Assembly: GCA_035299065.1 (NCBI GenBank)
Contig: DATGXI010000084.1
Span: 1-46,180 of the forward strand
From: DASPJQ01 sp035299065
Lineage (GTDB): Bacteria; Bacteroidota; Bacteroidia; Flavobacteriales_D; UBA2798
Length of the DNA: 46,180 nucleotides
Direction: 5' to 3'
The notes under the pieces were generated by a model. It was not told the DNA's origin and made no database searches. It saw nothing but the letters and a program-made list of their open reading frames with translations. A program made the translations under genes and the position numbers. Each line of letters opens with the position of its first letter. Position 1 is the first letter of the stretch. This document shows, in pieces, positions 17,455 through 26,500 of this stretch.

Positions 17455-18324
17455 ATGAAGAAGTTTTACTTAAGCATTTTATTTTTTGGGATGGTAGTTG
17501 CTGCAATCGCGGGTAACGGTCCACAGGATATAAATAAAACAGTTGATGGTAAAAAAACCGGTACTTGGAAAGTTTACGGTAAGGATAAAGAATATGCCGG
17601 CAAAGGTTATCCACCTGATGCTGTAGTTGAAGAAGGCGAATACCAGGACGGAAAAAAAGTAGGTCTTTGGAAAACCTATCATCCAAACGGAAAATTAAAA
17701 TCAGAAGTTGAGCACAAACTTGGTCGCCCAAGCGGTGCATTCAAAACATATTACGACAACGGTCAGGTTGAGGAAGAAGGTACCTGGAAAGGGAATGCTT
17801 ACCGTGGTGGATTTAAACGCTACCATTCAAATGGACAAATAGCACAGGAAAAAACCTTTAATGATGCCGGAAAACCCGAAGGAAAAGTGTCTTATTTCTA
17901 TCCAAATGGAAAACCTGAACTTGTGTTCAATTCAAAAAATGGACAGGAAGAGGGTGAAATGGTGCGTTACTATCCTAACGGAGATGTAAAAGAAACCATG
18001 AACTTTACCGGTGGTAAAGGCGATGAAAGCACACGCAAGGAAAAGAAAATGGTAAATCCTCCTGTTGACATCACGAAGTTTGAACCGCAGTCAACCAAAA
18101 CAGCAGGAACAGTTAGCGGTGGAACAGAAAACGATGGAACAGCACCTCCTAAAGATGGTTATGCCAAAGTTTACGATGCCAATAAAAACCTTGCACAGGA
18201 TGGTGAGTTCAAGGGCGGAAAATTGTTTAATGGAAAATGGTACAGGTATGATAAAAATGGCCTTATCCTGAAAGTTGAGATTTACAAAAACGGTAAATAC
18301 TTTGCCGATGGCCAGTTGGAATAA
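17455..18324 (+). CDS. Exported YPNG/MORN-type repeat protein (YwqK-like)
   Basis: 289 residues. Signal peptide about 1-20 (MKKFYLSILFFGMVVAAIAG), no lipobox, so probably periplasmic or outer-membrane-associated. It is followed by about seven beta-hairpin repeats of the form G-x-W-K-x-Y-x-x-N-G-x-h-x-x-E (for example GLWKTYHPNGKLKSEVEH, FKRYHSNGQIAQEKTF, MVRYYPNGDVKETMNF). A linker around residues 195-235 is followed by a final repeat pair. This is the MORN_2 repeat type, sharing its pattern with the smaller lipoprotein at 8437-8868. The function of such exported repeat proteins is unknown. It is a single-gene unit with its own promoter and a strong terminator. Confidence 0.75.
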   Translation: MKKFYLSILFFGMVVAAIAGNGPQDINKTVDGKKTGTWKVYGKDKEYAGKGYPPDAVVEEGEYQDGKKVGLWKTYHPNGKLKSEVEHKLGRPSGAFKTYYDNGQVEEEGTWKGNAYRGGFKRYHSNGQIAQEKTFNDAGKPEGKVSYFYPNGKPELVFNSKNGQEEGEMVRYYPNGDVKETMNFTGGKGDESTRKEKKMVNPPVDITKFEPQSTKTAGTVSGGTENDGTAPPKDGYAKVYDANKNLAQDGEFKGGKLFNGKWYRYDKNGLILKVEIYKNGKYFADGQLE

Positions 18325-18351
18325 CAAAACGTAAAAATTATATATAAAAAG

Positions 18352-18378
18352 AACCCTTTCGAAAGAAAGGGTTTTTTT
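18352..18378 (+). terminator. Rho-independent terminator of the 17455 gene
   Basis: A perfect 9-bp stem, AACCCTTTC (18352-18360) and GAAAGGGTT (18365-18373), with loop GAAA and a run of seven T residues (18372-18378). Confidence 0.93.
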
Positions 18379-18550
18379 ATGTGCAGACGTATCCGGTTTT
18401 TTGGTTTACTCCACACGTTTCACAGATTTTTTAGACAACAAAACCAATTGAAAAGAACCCATAAGTGTGTAAAGTGGTCTTAAGTGTTTCAAAATATTAT
18501 GCGGGAATTAAACAGATTGATTAATTTTATAGAAGCGATAATTTTTACCA

Positions 18551-20020
18551 ATGAACAGCAATATTCAAATTTACAACACACTTACCCGTAAGAAGGAAAA
18601 CTTCAAGCCCATTAATCCGCCTTTTGTTGGATTGTATGTTTGCGGGCCTACTGTTTACAGCGATGTTCATTTGGGAAATTGCCGAACATTTATTTCGTTT
18701 GATTTAATTTACCGTTACTTGTTGCATTGTGGATTTAAAGTACGCTACGTACGCAATATAACCGATGCTGGTCACCTTGAAGGCGATCGTGATGAAGGTG
18801 ATGACAAGTTTGCCAAGAAAGCAAAACTGGAGCAAGTGGAACCAATGGAAATTGTACAAAAATACACGGTGGGTTTTCACGATGTGATGCAACAGTTCAA
18901 TAACCTGCCACCAAGCATTGAACCAACAGCAACCGGTCATATACTGGAGCAACAGGAAATGATAAAAGGAATTCTTGAAAAAGGATATGCCTATGAAATA
19001 AATGGCACCGTTTATTTTGACGTAGAAAAGTATAACAAACAATATTCATACGGTCAATTGACCAACCGCAAACTGGAAGAATTGCTGGAAGGTACACGCG
19101 AGTTAAGTGGACAGGATGAAAAAAAAGGCAGGCTTGACTTTGCTTTATGGATTGCCGCCAAACCTGAAACATTGATGAAATGGCCATCGCCCTGGGGCTG
19201 GGGCTTTCCTGGCTGGCACATTGAATGCTCAGCCATGAGCAGTAAATATTTGGGCGATACATTTGATATACATGGAGGCGGAATGGATTTACAGGCCACG
19301 CACCATACCAATGAAATTGCGCAATCGCAGGCGTGCAACCATAAATCACCTGTAAATTACTGGATGCATACAAACATGTTAACCGTAACAGGTGTGCGCA
19401 TGTCAAAAAGTGCCGGTAACGGATTTTTACCGGGCGAATTGTTTACCGGTAATCATCCCCTGTTGGAAAAAGGATACAGTCCAATGGCTGTTCGGTTTTT
19501 TATGATGCAAACCCATTACCGCAGTACACTTGATTTTTCCAATGAAGCGTTGCAGGCATCTGAAAAAGGATATGCACGTTTAATGAATGCCATTAAATTG
19601 TTGGACAAATTAAAAGCAGGAAATTCATCAACATCCAACATTGCCGAATTAGAACAAAAATGCTACGATGCCATGAACGATGATTTTAACGCACCTGTTC
19701 TTGTAGCAAATTTATTTGAAGGGTCGCGTATTATCAATTCAGTTAACGATGGAAAAGAAACCATTGCTGAAAATGATTTGGCCAGGCTGAAAAAACTCAT
19801 GCATGATTTTACCTTTGGTGTGCTTGGATTAAAAGACGATAAGCATGGCGGTGGTGACGATAACGTGGTTGAAGGATTAATGCAAACAATTATTGGTATA
19901 CGACAAGAAGCTAGGGCAAAAAAGGATTTTGCAACATCAGATCAGATTCGTGATAAATTGGGAGCAATTAACATTGTGATCAAGGACGGGAAAGAGGGAG
20001 TAACCTGGGAAATGAATTAA
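18551..20020 (+). CDS. cysS: Cysteinyl-tRNA synthetase
   Basis: 489 residues. Class I synthetase signatures: HLGN (40-43) as the HIGH motif and RMSKS (283-287) as the KMSKS motif. The zinc ligands that select cysteine are C31, C226 (GWHIECSAMS), H251 and E255 (HHTNEIAQ). The C-terminal region contains the helical anticodon-binding bundle. It charges tRNA-Cys in the cytoplasm. The ATG at 18551 gives the family start. A TAATTTTA box at 18522-18529, one mismatch from the -7 consensus, is the likely promoter. Confidence 0.98.
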   Translation: MNSNIQIYNTLTRKKENFKPINPPFVGLYVCGPTVYSDVHLGNCRTFISFDLIYRYLLHCGFKVRYVRNITDAGHLEGDRDEGDDKFAKKAKLEQVEPMEIVQKYTVGFHDVMQQFNNLPPSIEPTATGHILEQQEMIKGILEKGYAYEINGTVYFDVEKYNKQYSYGQLTNRKLEELLEGTRELSGQDEKKGRLDFALWIAAKPETLMKWPSPWGWGFPGWHIECSAMSSKYLGDTFDIHGGGMDLQATHHTNEIAQSQACNHKSPVNYWMHTNMLTVTGVRMSKSAGNGFLPGELFTGNHPLLEKGYSPMAVRFFMMQTHYRSTLDFSNEALQASEKGYARLMNAIKLLDKLKAGNSSTSNIAELEQKCYDAMNDDFNAPVLVANLFEGSRIINSVNDGKETIAENDLARLKKLMHDFTFGVLGLKDDKHGGGDDNVVEGLMQTIIGIRQEARAKKDFATSDQIRDKLGAINIVIKDGKEGVTWEMN

Positions 20021-20030
20021 CAAGCGGAAA

Positions 20031-20050
20031 GTGGCAGCAGGCAGCAGCAG
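20031..20050. repeat. GGCAGCA short repeat
   Basis: GTGGCAGCAGGCAGCAGCAG resembles, in inverse orientation, the TGCTGCTTGCTGCCGC stretch near 13709-13725 downstream of hmgA. It is probably another short intergenic repeat and makes the GTG start here doubtful. Confidence 0.3.
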
Positions 20051-21077
20051 TATAGGTACTTCAAAAACAGGCAAGGTTTTACATTTAGGCAAGGCACTTT
20101 GTAATAGAATAAAATATTTTTTACCTGCTATTTTATTTTCATTTTTCTTTATCCAATCCTTTTCGCAACAGCAATTTATTAATCTTAAAGATGGCGGAAC
20201 CGTTACCTGCGTTGCTTATTGGGATAAAAAAGAAGCCGTAGTATACCATGTGGCTGAAACAGAAGAAACGTATAAAAACGGTAAGGATAGCCCCAATAAA
20301 ACCACCAAAACCGAATATGATATAAATCTGAGCGTAATTGATAGCACTGAAAAAACGTATACGGTTGATTTAACCTATTCCAATTTTTATTCAGACCAGG
20401 AAAAGGACCGCGATTTTGAAATGCTGAAATTGTTTGGAAAACTACACATAAAATATCAGACAACTGAATTAGGAGAATTTATCCGGATCATCAATAAAAA
20501 AGAAATAGCAGCACTTATGACCCCTCTTATTGACAAACTGCGCAATGAGTTGATGGCAAAAATAAAAAAGGAAGATGAAAAACAGGAAGCTGGCCAGGCG
20601 TTTGATAATTTAAAAACATTTGTAAGCGATACAAGTAACGTGGAAGGACTATTTGCTGAAAACATTTATGCCATACATACCTTTTACGGACTTGAATTGC
20701 ATCTTAACAAGGAAGAAAATGTTCCGGTTGAATATCCCACGGTTGGCAATCTCAAATTAAGTGGTAAAGGAAAACTTTTGCTAAGCGAAATTAATAAGGC
20801 AAAGGGCGAATGCAAAATTCAATTAACCCAGCAACCTGAAAAAGATGCGTTGACAGCGTATGCACGTAAAATGCTTGTTATGTTATTGGGCGATTTTTCT
20901 AAAAAAGCCAAAAAGCAAGTTGAATCATTAAAGTTAAGTGGATCCAGTAAATTAAAATACACCATGAGCCTTTCAACCGGCTGGTTTTCTAAAATTGCCA
21001 TTACTTCCAATGCAACGGTTACTGTGGGCGATGAGTCGCATCGGACAGTGAGTAAAACAACAATGGTGATGCTCTGA
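20031..21077 (+). CDS. Exported protein of unknown function, start uncertain
   Basis: 348 residues when read from a GTG at 20031, only 10 bases after cysS. A hydrophobic signal segment lies about 30 residues in (YFLPAILFSFFFIQSFSQ), followed by a roughly 300-residue mature part with mixed strands and helices and no motif I recognise. Lysine-rich stretches occur around 170-185 and 280-300. The first 30 codons are suspect: they cover a GGCAGCA repeat and a TACATTTA promoter-like box (20080-20087), and there is no in-frame ATG before the signal segment. An ATA codon at 20109 would give an ideal signal peptide start but is an unusual start codon. Function unknown. Confidence 0.6.
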   Translation: MAAGSSSIGTSKTGKVLHLGKALCNRIKYFLPAILFSFFFIQSFSQQQFINLKDGGTVTCVAYWDKKEAVVYHVAETEETYKNGKDSPNKTTKTEYDINLSVIDSTEKTYTVDLTYSNFYSDQEKDRDFEMLKLFGKLHIKYQTTELGEFIRIINKKEIAALMTPLIDKLRNELMAKIKKEDEKQEAGQAFDNLKTFVSDTSNVEGLFAENIYAIHTFYGLELHLNKEENVPVEYPTVGNLKLSGKGKLLLSEINKAKGECKIQLTQQPEKDALTAYARKMLVMLLGDFSKKAKKQVESLKLSGSSKLKYTMSLSTGWFSKIAITSNATVTVGDESHRTVSKTTMVML

Positions 21078-21199
21078 TCAAAAGCATTACGCTCATTATT
21101 GCACACCCAATAACTCTTCAAAAAAAGTTCATTTTCGAACACATTGAATTATACCAGCAGTAGTTCATTAATTACTTTTATGCCAACAAAAACAGATGT

Positions 21200-21898
21200 A
21201 TGGAAAACAGGATTACAGAGCTTGAAAAAAGAGTAAAACGCATTTCAAGAATCAACCTTGCGTTAACGATCATTACTGCAGGCGTATTATTTTCATTTGC
21301 ATACCAGCCCGCCAAGACGGCTGATGTGATACGCGCACGTGGGCTGGTGATTGTTGACAGTCTTGGCCGCGAACGAATATTAATTGGGGCACCAACTCCC
21401 TTTGCACGCAACCGGGTTAGAACCGATCTTAAGCGTGTTGAAAAAATATGGGGTAAAATGTTTCCAAAGGAATACATGAACTGGTACAAAGAATATAACC
21501 ACCAGGCTAATGGTATAATTATTCTTGATGAAAAGGGGTTTGACAAAATTGCCATTGGTGATCCGACTCCTGATCCAAATATCGGGAAGCGCATTGCACC
21601 GGCAACGGGTATAGATATAAACGATCAACTGGGCTTTGAGCGCACGGGGTACGGACTTATGCGTGTTGATAGCACGTACCGTATTGTGATGGGCTTTGAC
21701 AGCAAGCAGGGTACAGAGGGCATGTATTTTATGTTAAGTGATGATGGGGTCAACGGCATTGGCATACGTGACAAGAAGAAAGAGATTTTCATTGGCAAAT
21801 CACCGGGTGAATATATGCACAAAGATTTAAAAGGTATGTTTTATGGTTTACTTGTAAAAGATAGCAGCGGAGTAAGGCTTAATAGCAATTACCGTTAA
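21200..21898 (+). CDS. Membrane-anchored protein with G-x-P-T-P hairpin repeats, unknown function
   Basis: 232 residues. The N-terminus is charged and helical (MENRITELEKRVKRISR, probably a short coiled coil), followed by one membrane segment (about 20-37), so the rest should be periplasmic. The remainder contains about five degenerate repeats that begin G-h-x-I-x-D-x-x-G and end in I-G-x-P-T-P or a variant: GLVIVDSLGRERILIGAPTP, GIIILDEKGFDKIAIGDPTP, GIDINDQLGFERTGYG, GIGIRDKKKEIFIGKSP and GLLVKDSSGVRLNSN. I know no named family for this pattern. A TACTTTTA box at 21174-21181 is a likely promoter. It ends 8 bases from the convergent aminotransferase gene. Confidence 0.7.
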   Translation: MENRITELEKRVKRISRINLALTIITAGVLFSFAYQPAKTADVIRARGLVIVDSLGRERILIGAPTPFARNRVRTDLKRVEKIWGKMFPKEYMNWYKEYNHQANGIIILDEKGFDKIAIGDPTPDPNIGKRIAPATGIDINDQLGFERTGYGLMRVDSTYRIVMGFDSKQGTEGMYFMLSDDGVNGIGIRDKKKEIFIGKSPGEYMHKDLKGMFYGLLVKDSSGVRLNSNYR

Positions 21899-21901
21899 AA
21901 A

Positions 21902-21929
21902 CGGCTTTAACCACATGCATCCAAAGCCG
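21902..21929 (-). terminator. Terminator of the aminotransferase gene
   Basis: Arms CGGCTTT (21902-21908) and AAAGCCG (21923-21929) pair perfectly with a 14-base loop and are followed on the minus strand by five T residues. The hairpin includes the last codons and the stop of the aminotransferase gene. Confidence 0.65.
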
Positions 21930-22989
21930 CTTTAATGTTTTGAAGCCCCACTTTTAAATCATCGGTAGTTGGCCAACCATAACCAATACGGAAAAACTCT
22001 TTATTCACATCAAACCAATGGCCGGGACCAACATATGTATAGTACATGTGATTTAATGTCTGGTAAAAAAGTTCAAGGCTTATCATGGGTTCAATGCGCG
22101 GAAAGCAAACTACGCCTCCTTGCGGTTCAACCCAGTTTAGCCTTTTTTCTTTTTCAATAAACGCCTTTACAAGCTCAAAATGTTTTTTGTTTTTTTTCTG
22201 TATACCGGCCAGAAGCGATTCGCTTTTCTCCAAAAATAGTGATGCAACGGTTTCGTCCAGTACTGAATTGGTGACAAAAATTTGTTCTTTAGCCGCTAAA
22301 AATAATTCCTGTAGTTGTTTGTTTATGGTTATTATCCACCCAATGCGTATACCCGGTAATCCATATGATTTTGATAAACTTGAAACAGAAATCACTTTTG
22401 GTGATAAGCAGGCCGCAAGTGTGGTTGGTTTTTGAAAGGCCAGTTCACGGTAGGTTTCATCCACCAGAAGGTAGCAATTATTGCTTTCGGCAAGCTCAAC
22501 AAAAAACAGCAACTCTTCTTCGGTAAGGGCCATGCCCGTTGGATTATGCGGAGTTGTAATGCTAATGAGTTTTGTGTTTGGCCTTATTTGTTTTTTTATG
22601 GCGTCAAGGTCAGGACGGAATTTGGTAGCAAATTTCAATTCTATTTTTTCAACTTCACACCCAATGGCTTTTGGGGTTTCAATGTTGGTGGCGTAATTGG
22701 GATGCATTACAAGTACGTGATCACCTTTTTCAAGCAGGCTTGAAGCAACAATAAACAGTGCCGAAGCGGCTCCCTGTGTAATAAGAATTTCTTTAATGCC
22801 AAGGTTGTAGGGTTTGGCAATGGCCTCGCGTAAAGCAGGCAAGCCTGAGTGGTCACCGTAACACAAAAGCGTTTTTGAAAGGTCAAAATTTAAATCGCCA
22901 AGCAACTGATCACTTACCGAACTCTCGGTCAAATTATACCGCACGTTATCATAACCCATTTGTTCAGGCGATTCAATTTCGATAGGCAT
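21907..22989 (-). CDS. PLP-dependent aminotransferase, class I/II fold
   Basis: 360 residues from the ATG at 22989 (MPIEIESPEQMGYDNVRYN). A GTG at 23004 would add five residues. Fold-type I features: H-N-P-T-G in ITTPHNPTGMALTEEE, VDETYRE (the aspartate that binds the pyridine nitrogen) and the Schiff-base lysine K207 in SSLSKSYGLPGIRIGW. Substrate cannot be told from sequence alone; relatives include aspartate, aromatic and other amino-acid aminotransferases. It is a single-gene unit. A TATATTTA box (23017-23010) lies just before the start and favours the ATG. Confidence 0.88.
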   Translation of the reverse strand: MPIEIESPEQMGYDNVRYNLTESSVSDQLLGDLNFDLSKTLLCYGDHSGLPALREAIAKPYNLGIKEILITQGAASALFIVASSLLEKGDHVLVMHPNYATNIETPKAIGCEVEKIELKFATKFRPDLDAIKKQIRPNTKLISITTPHNPTGMALTEEELLFFVELAESNNCYLLVDETYRELAFQKPTTLAACLSPKVISVSSLSKSYGLPGIRIGWIITINKQLQELFLAAKEQIFVTNSVLDETVASLFLEKSESLLAGIQKKNKKHFELVKAFIEKEKRLNWVEPQGGVVCFPRIEPMISLELFYQTLNHMYYTYVGPGHWFDVNKEFFRIGYGWPTTDDLKVGLQNIKAALDACG

Positions 22990-23009
22990 GCGTACGTATT
23001 TCACGGAAG

Positions 23010-23017
23010 TAAATATA
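23010..23017 (-). promoter_or_regulatory. Candidate -7 box of the aminotransferase gene
   Basis: The minus strand reads TATATTTA, one mismatch from TAnnTTTG. It ends 5 bases before the GTG at 23004 and 20 bases before the ATG at 22989. Confidence 0.35.
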
Positions 23018-23148
23018 AAGGAAATTCAGGAACGAAGTGATGATACCATAACGTTATAAGCCTGGTGGCCTTAAATTGGAAAAACAAAACAGGGAACCCG
23101 ATTCGCAGGCACATTAAAATCAAGGTGTAAAGTGACAAAACTATTGTT

Positions 23149-23555
23149 TTACAAGTTGTTCACCAGTGTTGTATTGCCCCAGTAAGTTTCGAAAATATAA
23201 ATTCCGGGGTCCCAGGTTTGCGCCATGAGAATGATTTTGCTGGCATCGGTATACGATTGAACAAATACAATTTTACCTTCAACAGATCGTATTTCTACAT
23301 CAACGCAGGGTAAACGGTTTTTAAACATTATAGCAAATTCATTTGTACATGGTTTTTGAGATAAATATACTTGCGAATGATTTATGGTTTCATACATATT
23401 GAGCGTGTAAGAAACAACAACCGTGTCACACCATTGGCAACCTACGCTGTCAATCACACAAAATGGATATGAACCGGGACAGGCATTTACCATATCAGGA
23501 ACCGTGCTGCTCCGTGTAATAGCGTATGGAGGAATTCCCTCAGAAGGCGAAATAC
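23149..23555 (-). pseudogene. 5'-truncated remnant of a T9SS-exported repeat protein
   Basis: An open frame without a proper start runs from just after the stop of the 23556-26672 gene. Its upstream end reads EGIPPYAITRSSTVPDM, then NACPGSYPFCVIDSVGCQWCDTVVV. This matches the end of a SprB-like or PKD-like repeat (GG-x-PPY ... CPGTYTVTVTDANGC). It is followed by a degraded sorting-type domain (FAIMFKNRLPCVDVEIRSV, WDPGIYIFETYW). There is no signal peptide, no upstream repeats and no promoter. An ATG at 23493 could give a 114-residue product but would cut the repeat in half. It is best read as a leftover 3' end of a larger secreted-protein gene. Confidence 0.65.
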
Positions 23556-26500
23556 CTATTGTTTTATAACTTTAAATGAAATAGTAGGATTTTCTTTTTT
23601 AAGAATGCTCACGTAGTAAACACCTCTTTCAAATTGACTTAGTGAAACGTATGTTTTAGAATGAGTCGGATTAATATCATCTAATATACGCCCAAAGCAA
23701 TCTGTTAAAATTATCTTATCTGCAATATCTTTGTATGATATTATTGAAACATCAGAATTGGTTGGATTTGGGTAAAGAAAAAAATCTGATGGCAGGTTAA
23801 GGGTATTGTTATTTAACCCTGTTACAAGATAACACGATGATGTATCAATACAGGTGCCATTGGAAATGGCTGCGGCATATAATCCATTTACAGTAGCGGT
23901 AAAAGTTTGACTTGTTTGACCAGGAATTATAGAGCTACCCGAATTGCAATCTAACCACTGGTAGGTAAAACCTGGTGCCGCGGTTAGTTGATTAAAGCTT
24001 TGGGTAATCGTAGTATCAGGCGAATTTTCAATAGTCAAATCAAGTGTTATAATACTGTCACAGCCAACTGTATTTGTAATGGTTTGGGTATAAATTCCAG
24101 TTATAAAATAGGTTTGGTTGTTAAATTCAAAGCTATTACAGTCGGTTTGACTAATAAAAGAGTAGCTAACCGGAATAGTATCAATTAATGTATGTGTAAC
24201 AGTATTGGTTACTACAGGTGAATTAAAATCAAAATAAATAGAAGCTGCATTTTTAATAATTTCATTATTTGGCTCTGTTGCAAAAGGAGTGACTTCATAA
24301 AGAATAAAACCATGACTCATGGCCTCATTTGAAGTACTATCAGCAAGATTGATATCAGGAAAATTAAATTGTAAAACATTCCCTGGTAAGATTTCAGTAT
24401 AAGCATAATGACTGCTTCCTATAACGTTTAGAGAATTGATATCCAGGCTTGCATCTAGTGTATCGATTATTGAAATGTTTAAAGCAGGGGCAGTCCCCGT
24501 ATTTTGAAAATCGATGTTATACGATATGAGATCATTCTTTAAAATATAAGCTTGAGTGCATTCGCCTTGGGGAAAAGCTTGTTTCTCATTAGGGTCATAG
24601 CTATTTACAACTACATAACAAAAGACATGATTATTATTCACGGGATCTAGATCCCCAGACGCAGGTGTAATATAAGTATGAAAACAAGGTTCATATCCTG
24701 CAAGAATCCATGTGGGTGTTGTTATATTAACAGTAATATTTAAGAGAACAGAATCAAAAACCATTCCCGTGAAATTCCAAATAAGGGTATCGCCTGAAAT
24801 AAAATTAGGTGCTATTGAAGCATAATTATAAATGGCCATAGTATCAAGTACCATTCTCATTTGTCCATTAATAGGATCGCACCCACTATTTAGTCCTTTA
24901 TACTTCAAATCGGTTGATAAGCCAGTTCGGAAAGGCCCTGCTGATAAAAATTCTTTCAAGTCAAAAACGCCTAACAAACTTGAATCAGGTCCGCCAATGA
25001 CAAAGGTTTTTGTAGTTGAACACCAAAAGCTATCCAATATAGTGCATGTATAAATACCAGGATCATATATTTGTATAATAGAATCATTTACAACAGGAGA
25101 TGAATTCCAATTATAAGAATAGGGCTCGGTTCCATCATATGTATTTAAACCAATGTATCCAATAGGGGATGAACAAATTATTTGGCGGACTGAATCCACA
25201 GTAGTATAAAGATCACAACTGTCTTCCTGCCACTTGACAAGAAAAGAGCTTTCATAAGATGTAGCAATGCCGTTAATGGTAACGCCTGGATTCACAGGAT
25301 CAATATGTAATACCGAATAATATCCACCATAAAAATAAAGATCATTATTTTCAACCAAAATCCCTTCAGCATTATCGAATGATATTCCGGGATCTCCTTT
25401 TACATGTTCAGTCCAAATCATATCGCCTTCATGGCTGTATTTCATCACAAAGATCTCCCATCCGGAGCCTCCGTCTAAATTATACGTGGCAGCTGAATTG
25501 TCAAAATCGGTTATTCCGCCAAAGAACCCCGTTACAAAAGCCTGGTCAACATTATTTGCAGATATACCAGAAGACGTTTGGCTTGCGGTTCCTCCTACCT
25601 TACTAGCCCATAAAAAATTACCGAGTGAATCGTAGGCTGCAGCAAACCCATCGTTTCCTCCGGAGCTACTTATACTGTATGATAATGGCCCAGGATCAAA
25701 ATCAACTGCGCTCGCAAACCTTCCGGCAAAATATATATTTCCATTGGAATTAACGTCTGAGTCAAAGACGTATTGGGTTCCGGCCCCGACACCAGTTAGG
25801 TGTCTTACCCAGCTAAAGTTAAAAGAGGTGTCAACTTTTGCAAAAAAAACATCAACGCCACCAGTTGAAACAAGAGTTGAATCAAGTCCACTAGGATCAA
25901 AAACAGCTGTTGCCGTAAACCCCCCGGAAATAACAAAATGAGAAGAATTAATTGATGAGATTGACCGAATATCATCATTACCGGAACCACCAATTTGACC
26001 AGCATTAATAAAATTTCCAGAAAAATCATATTTTGCAAAAAAACCATCAGCCCCCCCAATATCTGTAAGATTGAAAATTCCAGGCCCCGGATCAAAATCA
26101 ACAGTAGTAGTAAATAACCCAACCAAATAGATTTGATTTTGAATTATAGCAGCATCCCAGACTTCATCATTGCTTCCTCCTCCAACAGTTTGATGCCAAT
26201 TATAGTTACCAGCACTATCAAATTTCATAAGGAAAAAATCATTTCCACCTGCTGAAATAACAAAATTCGTGTCCGGTCCCGGGTCAAAATCTGTTGTATC
26301 GCCAAAGGTTCCGGCTATAAAAACTGATGTTCCATTACATAAAACTGATGCAGAAAGTTCTGTGCCAGGCCCACCAAATGTTCTGACCCATTTGACATTC
26401 CAACTCGAATCATATTTTACAAGAAAAAGGTCTGGTCCCAAATAGACCCCTGACCAGGAAGTATAAACAATAGGAGTTCCCCCGATATTAAAATTTAATG

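Noticed and set aside
18897..19406. 169-codon frame opposite cysS
   Set aside because: It is fully contained in the catalytic region of cysteinyl-tRNA synthetase and has no domain of its own.
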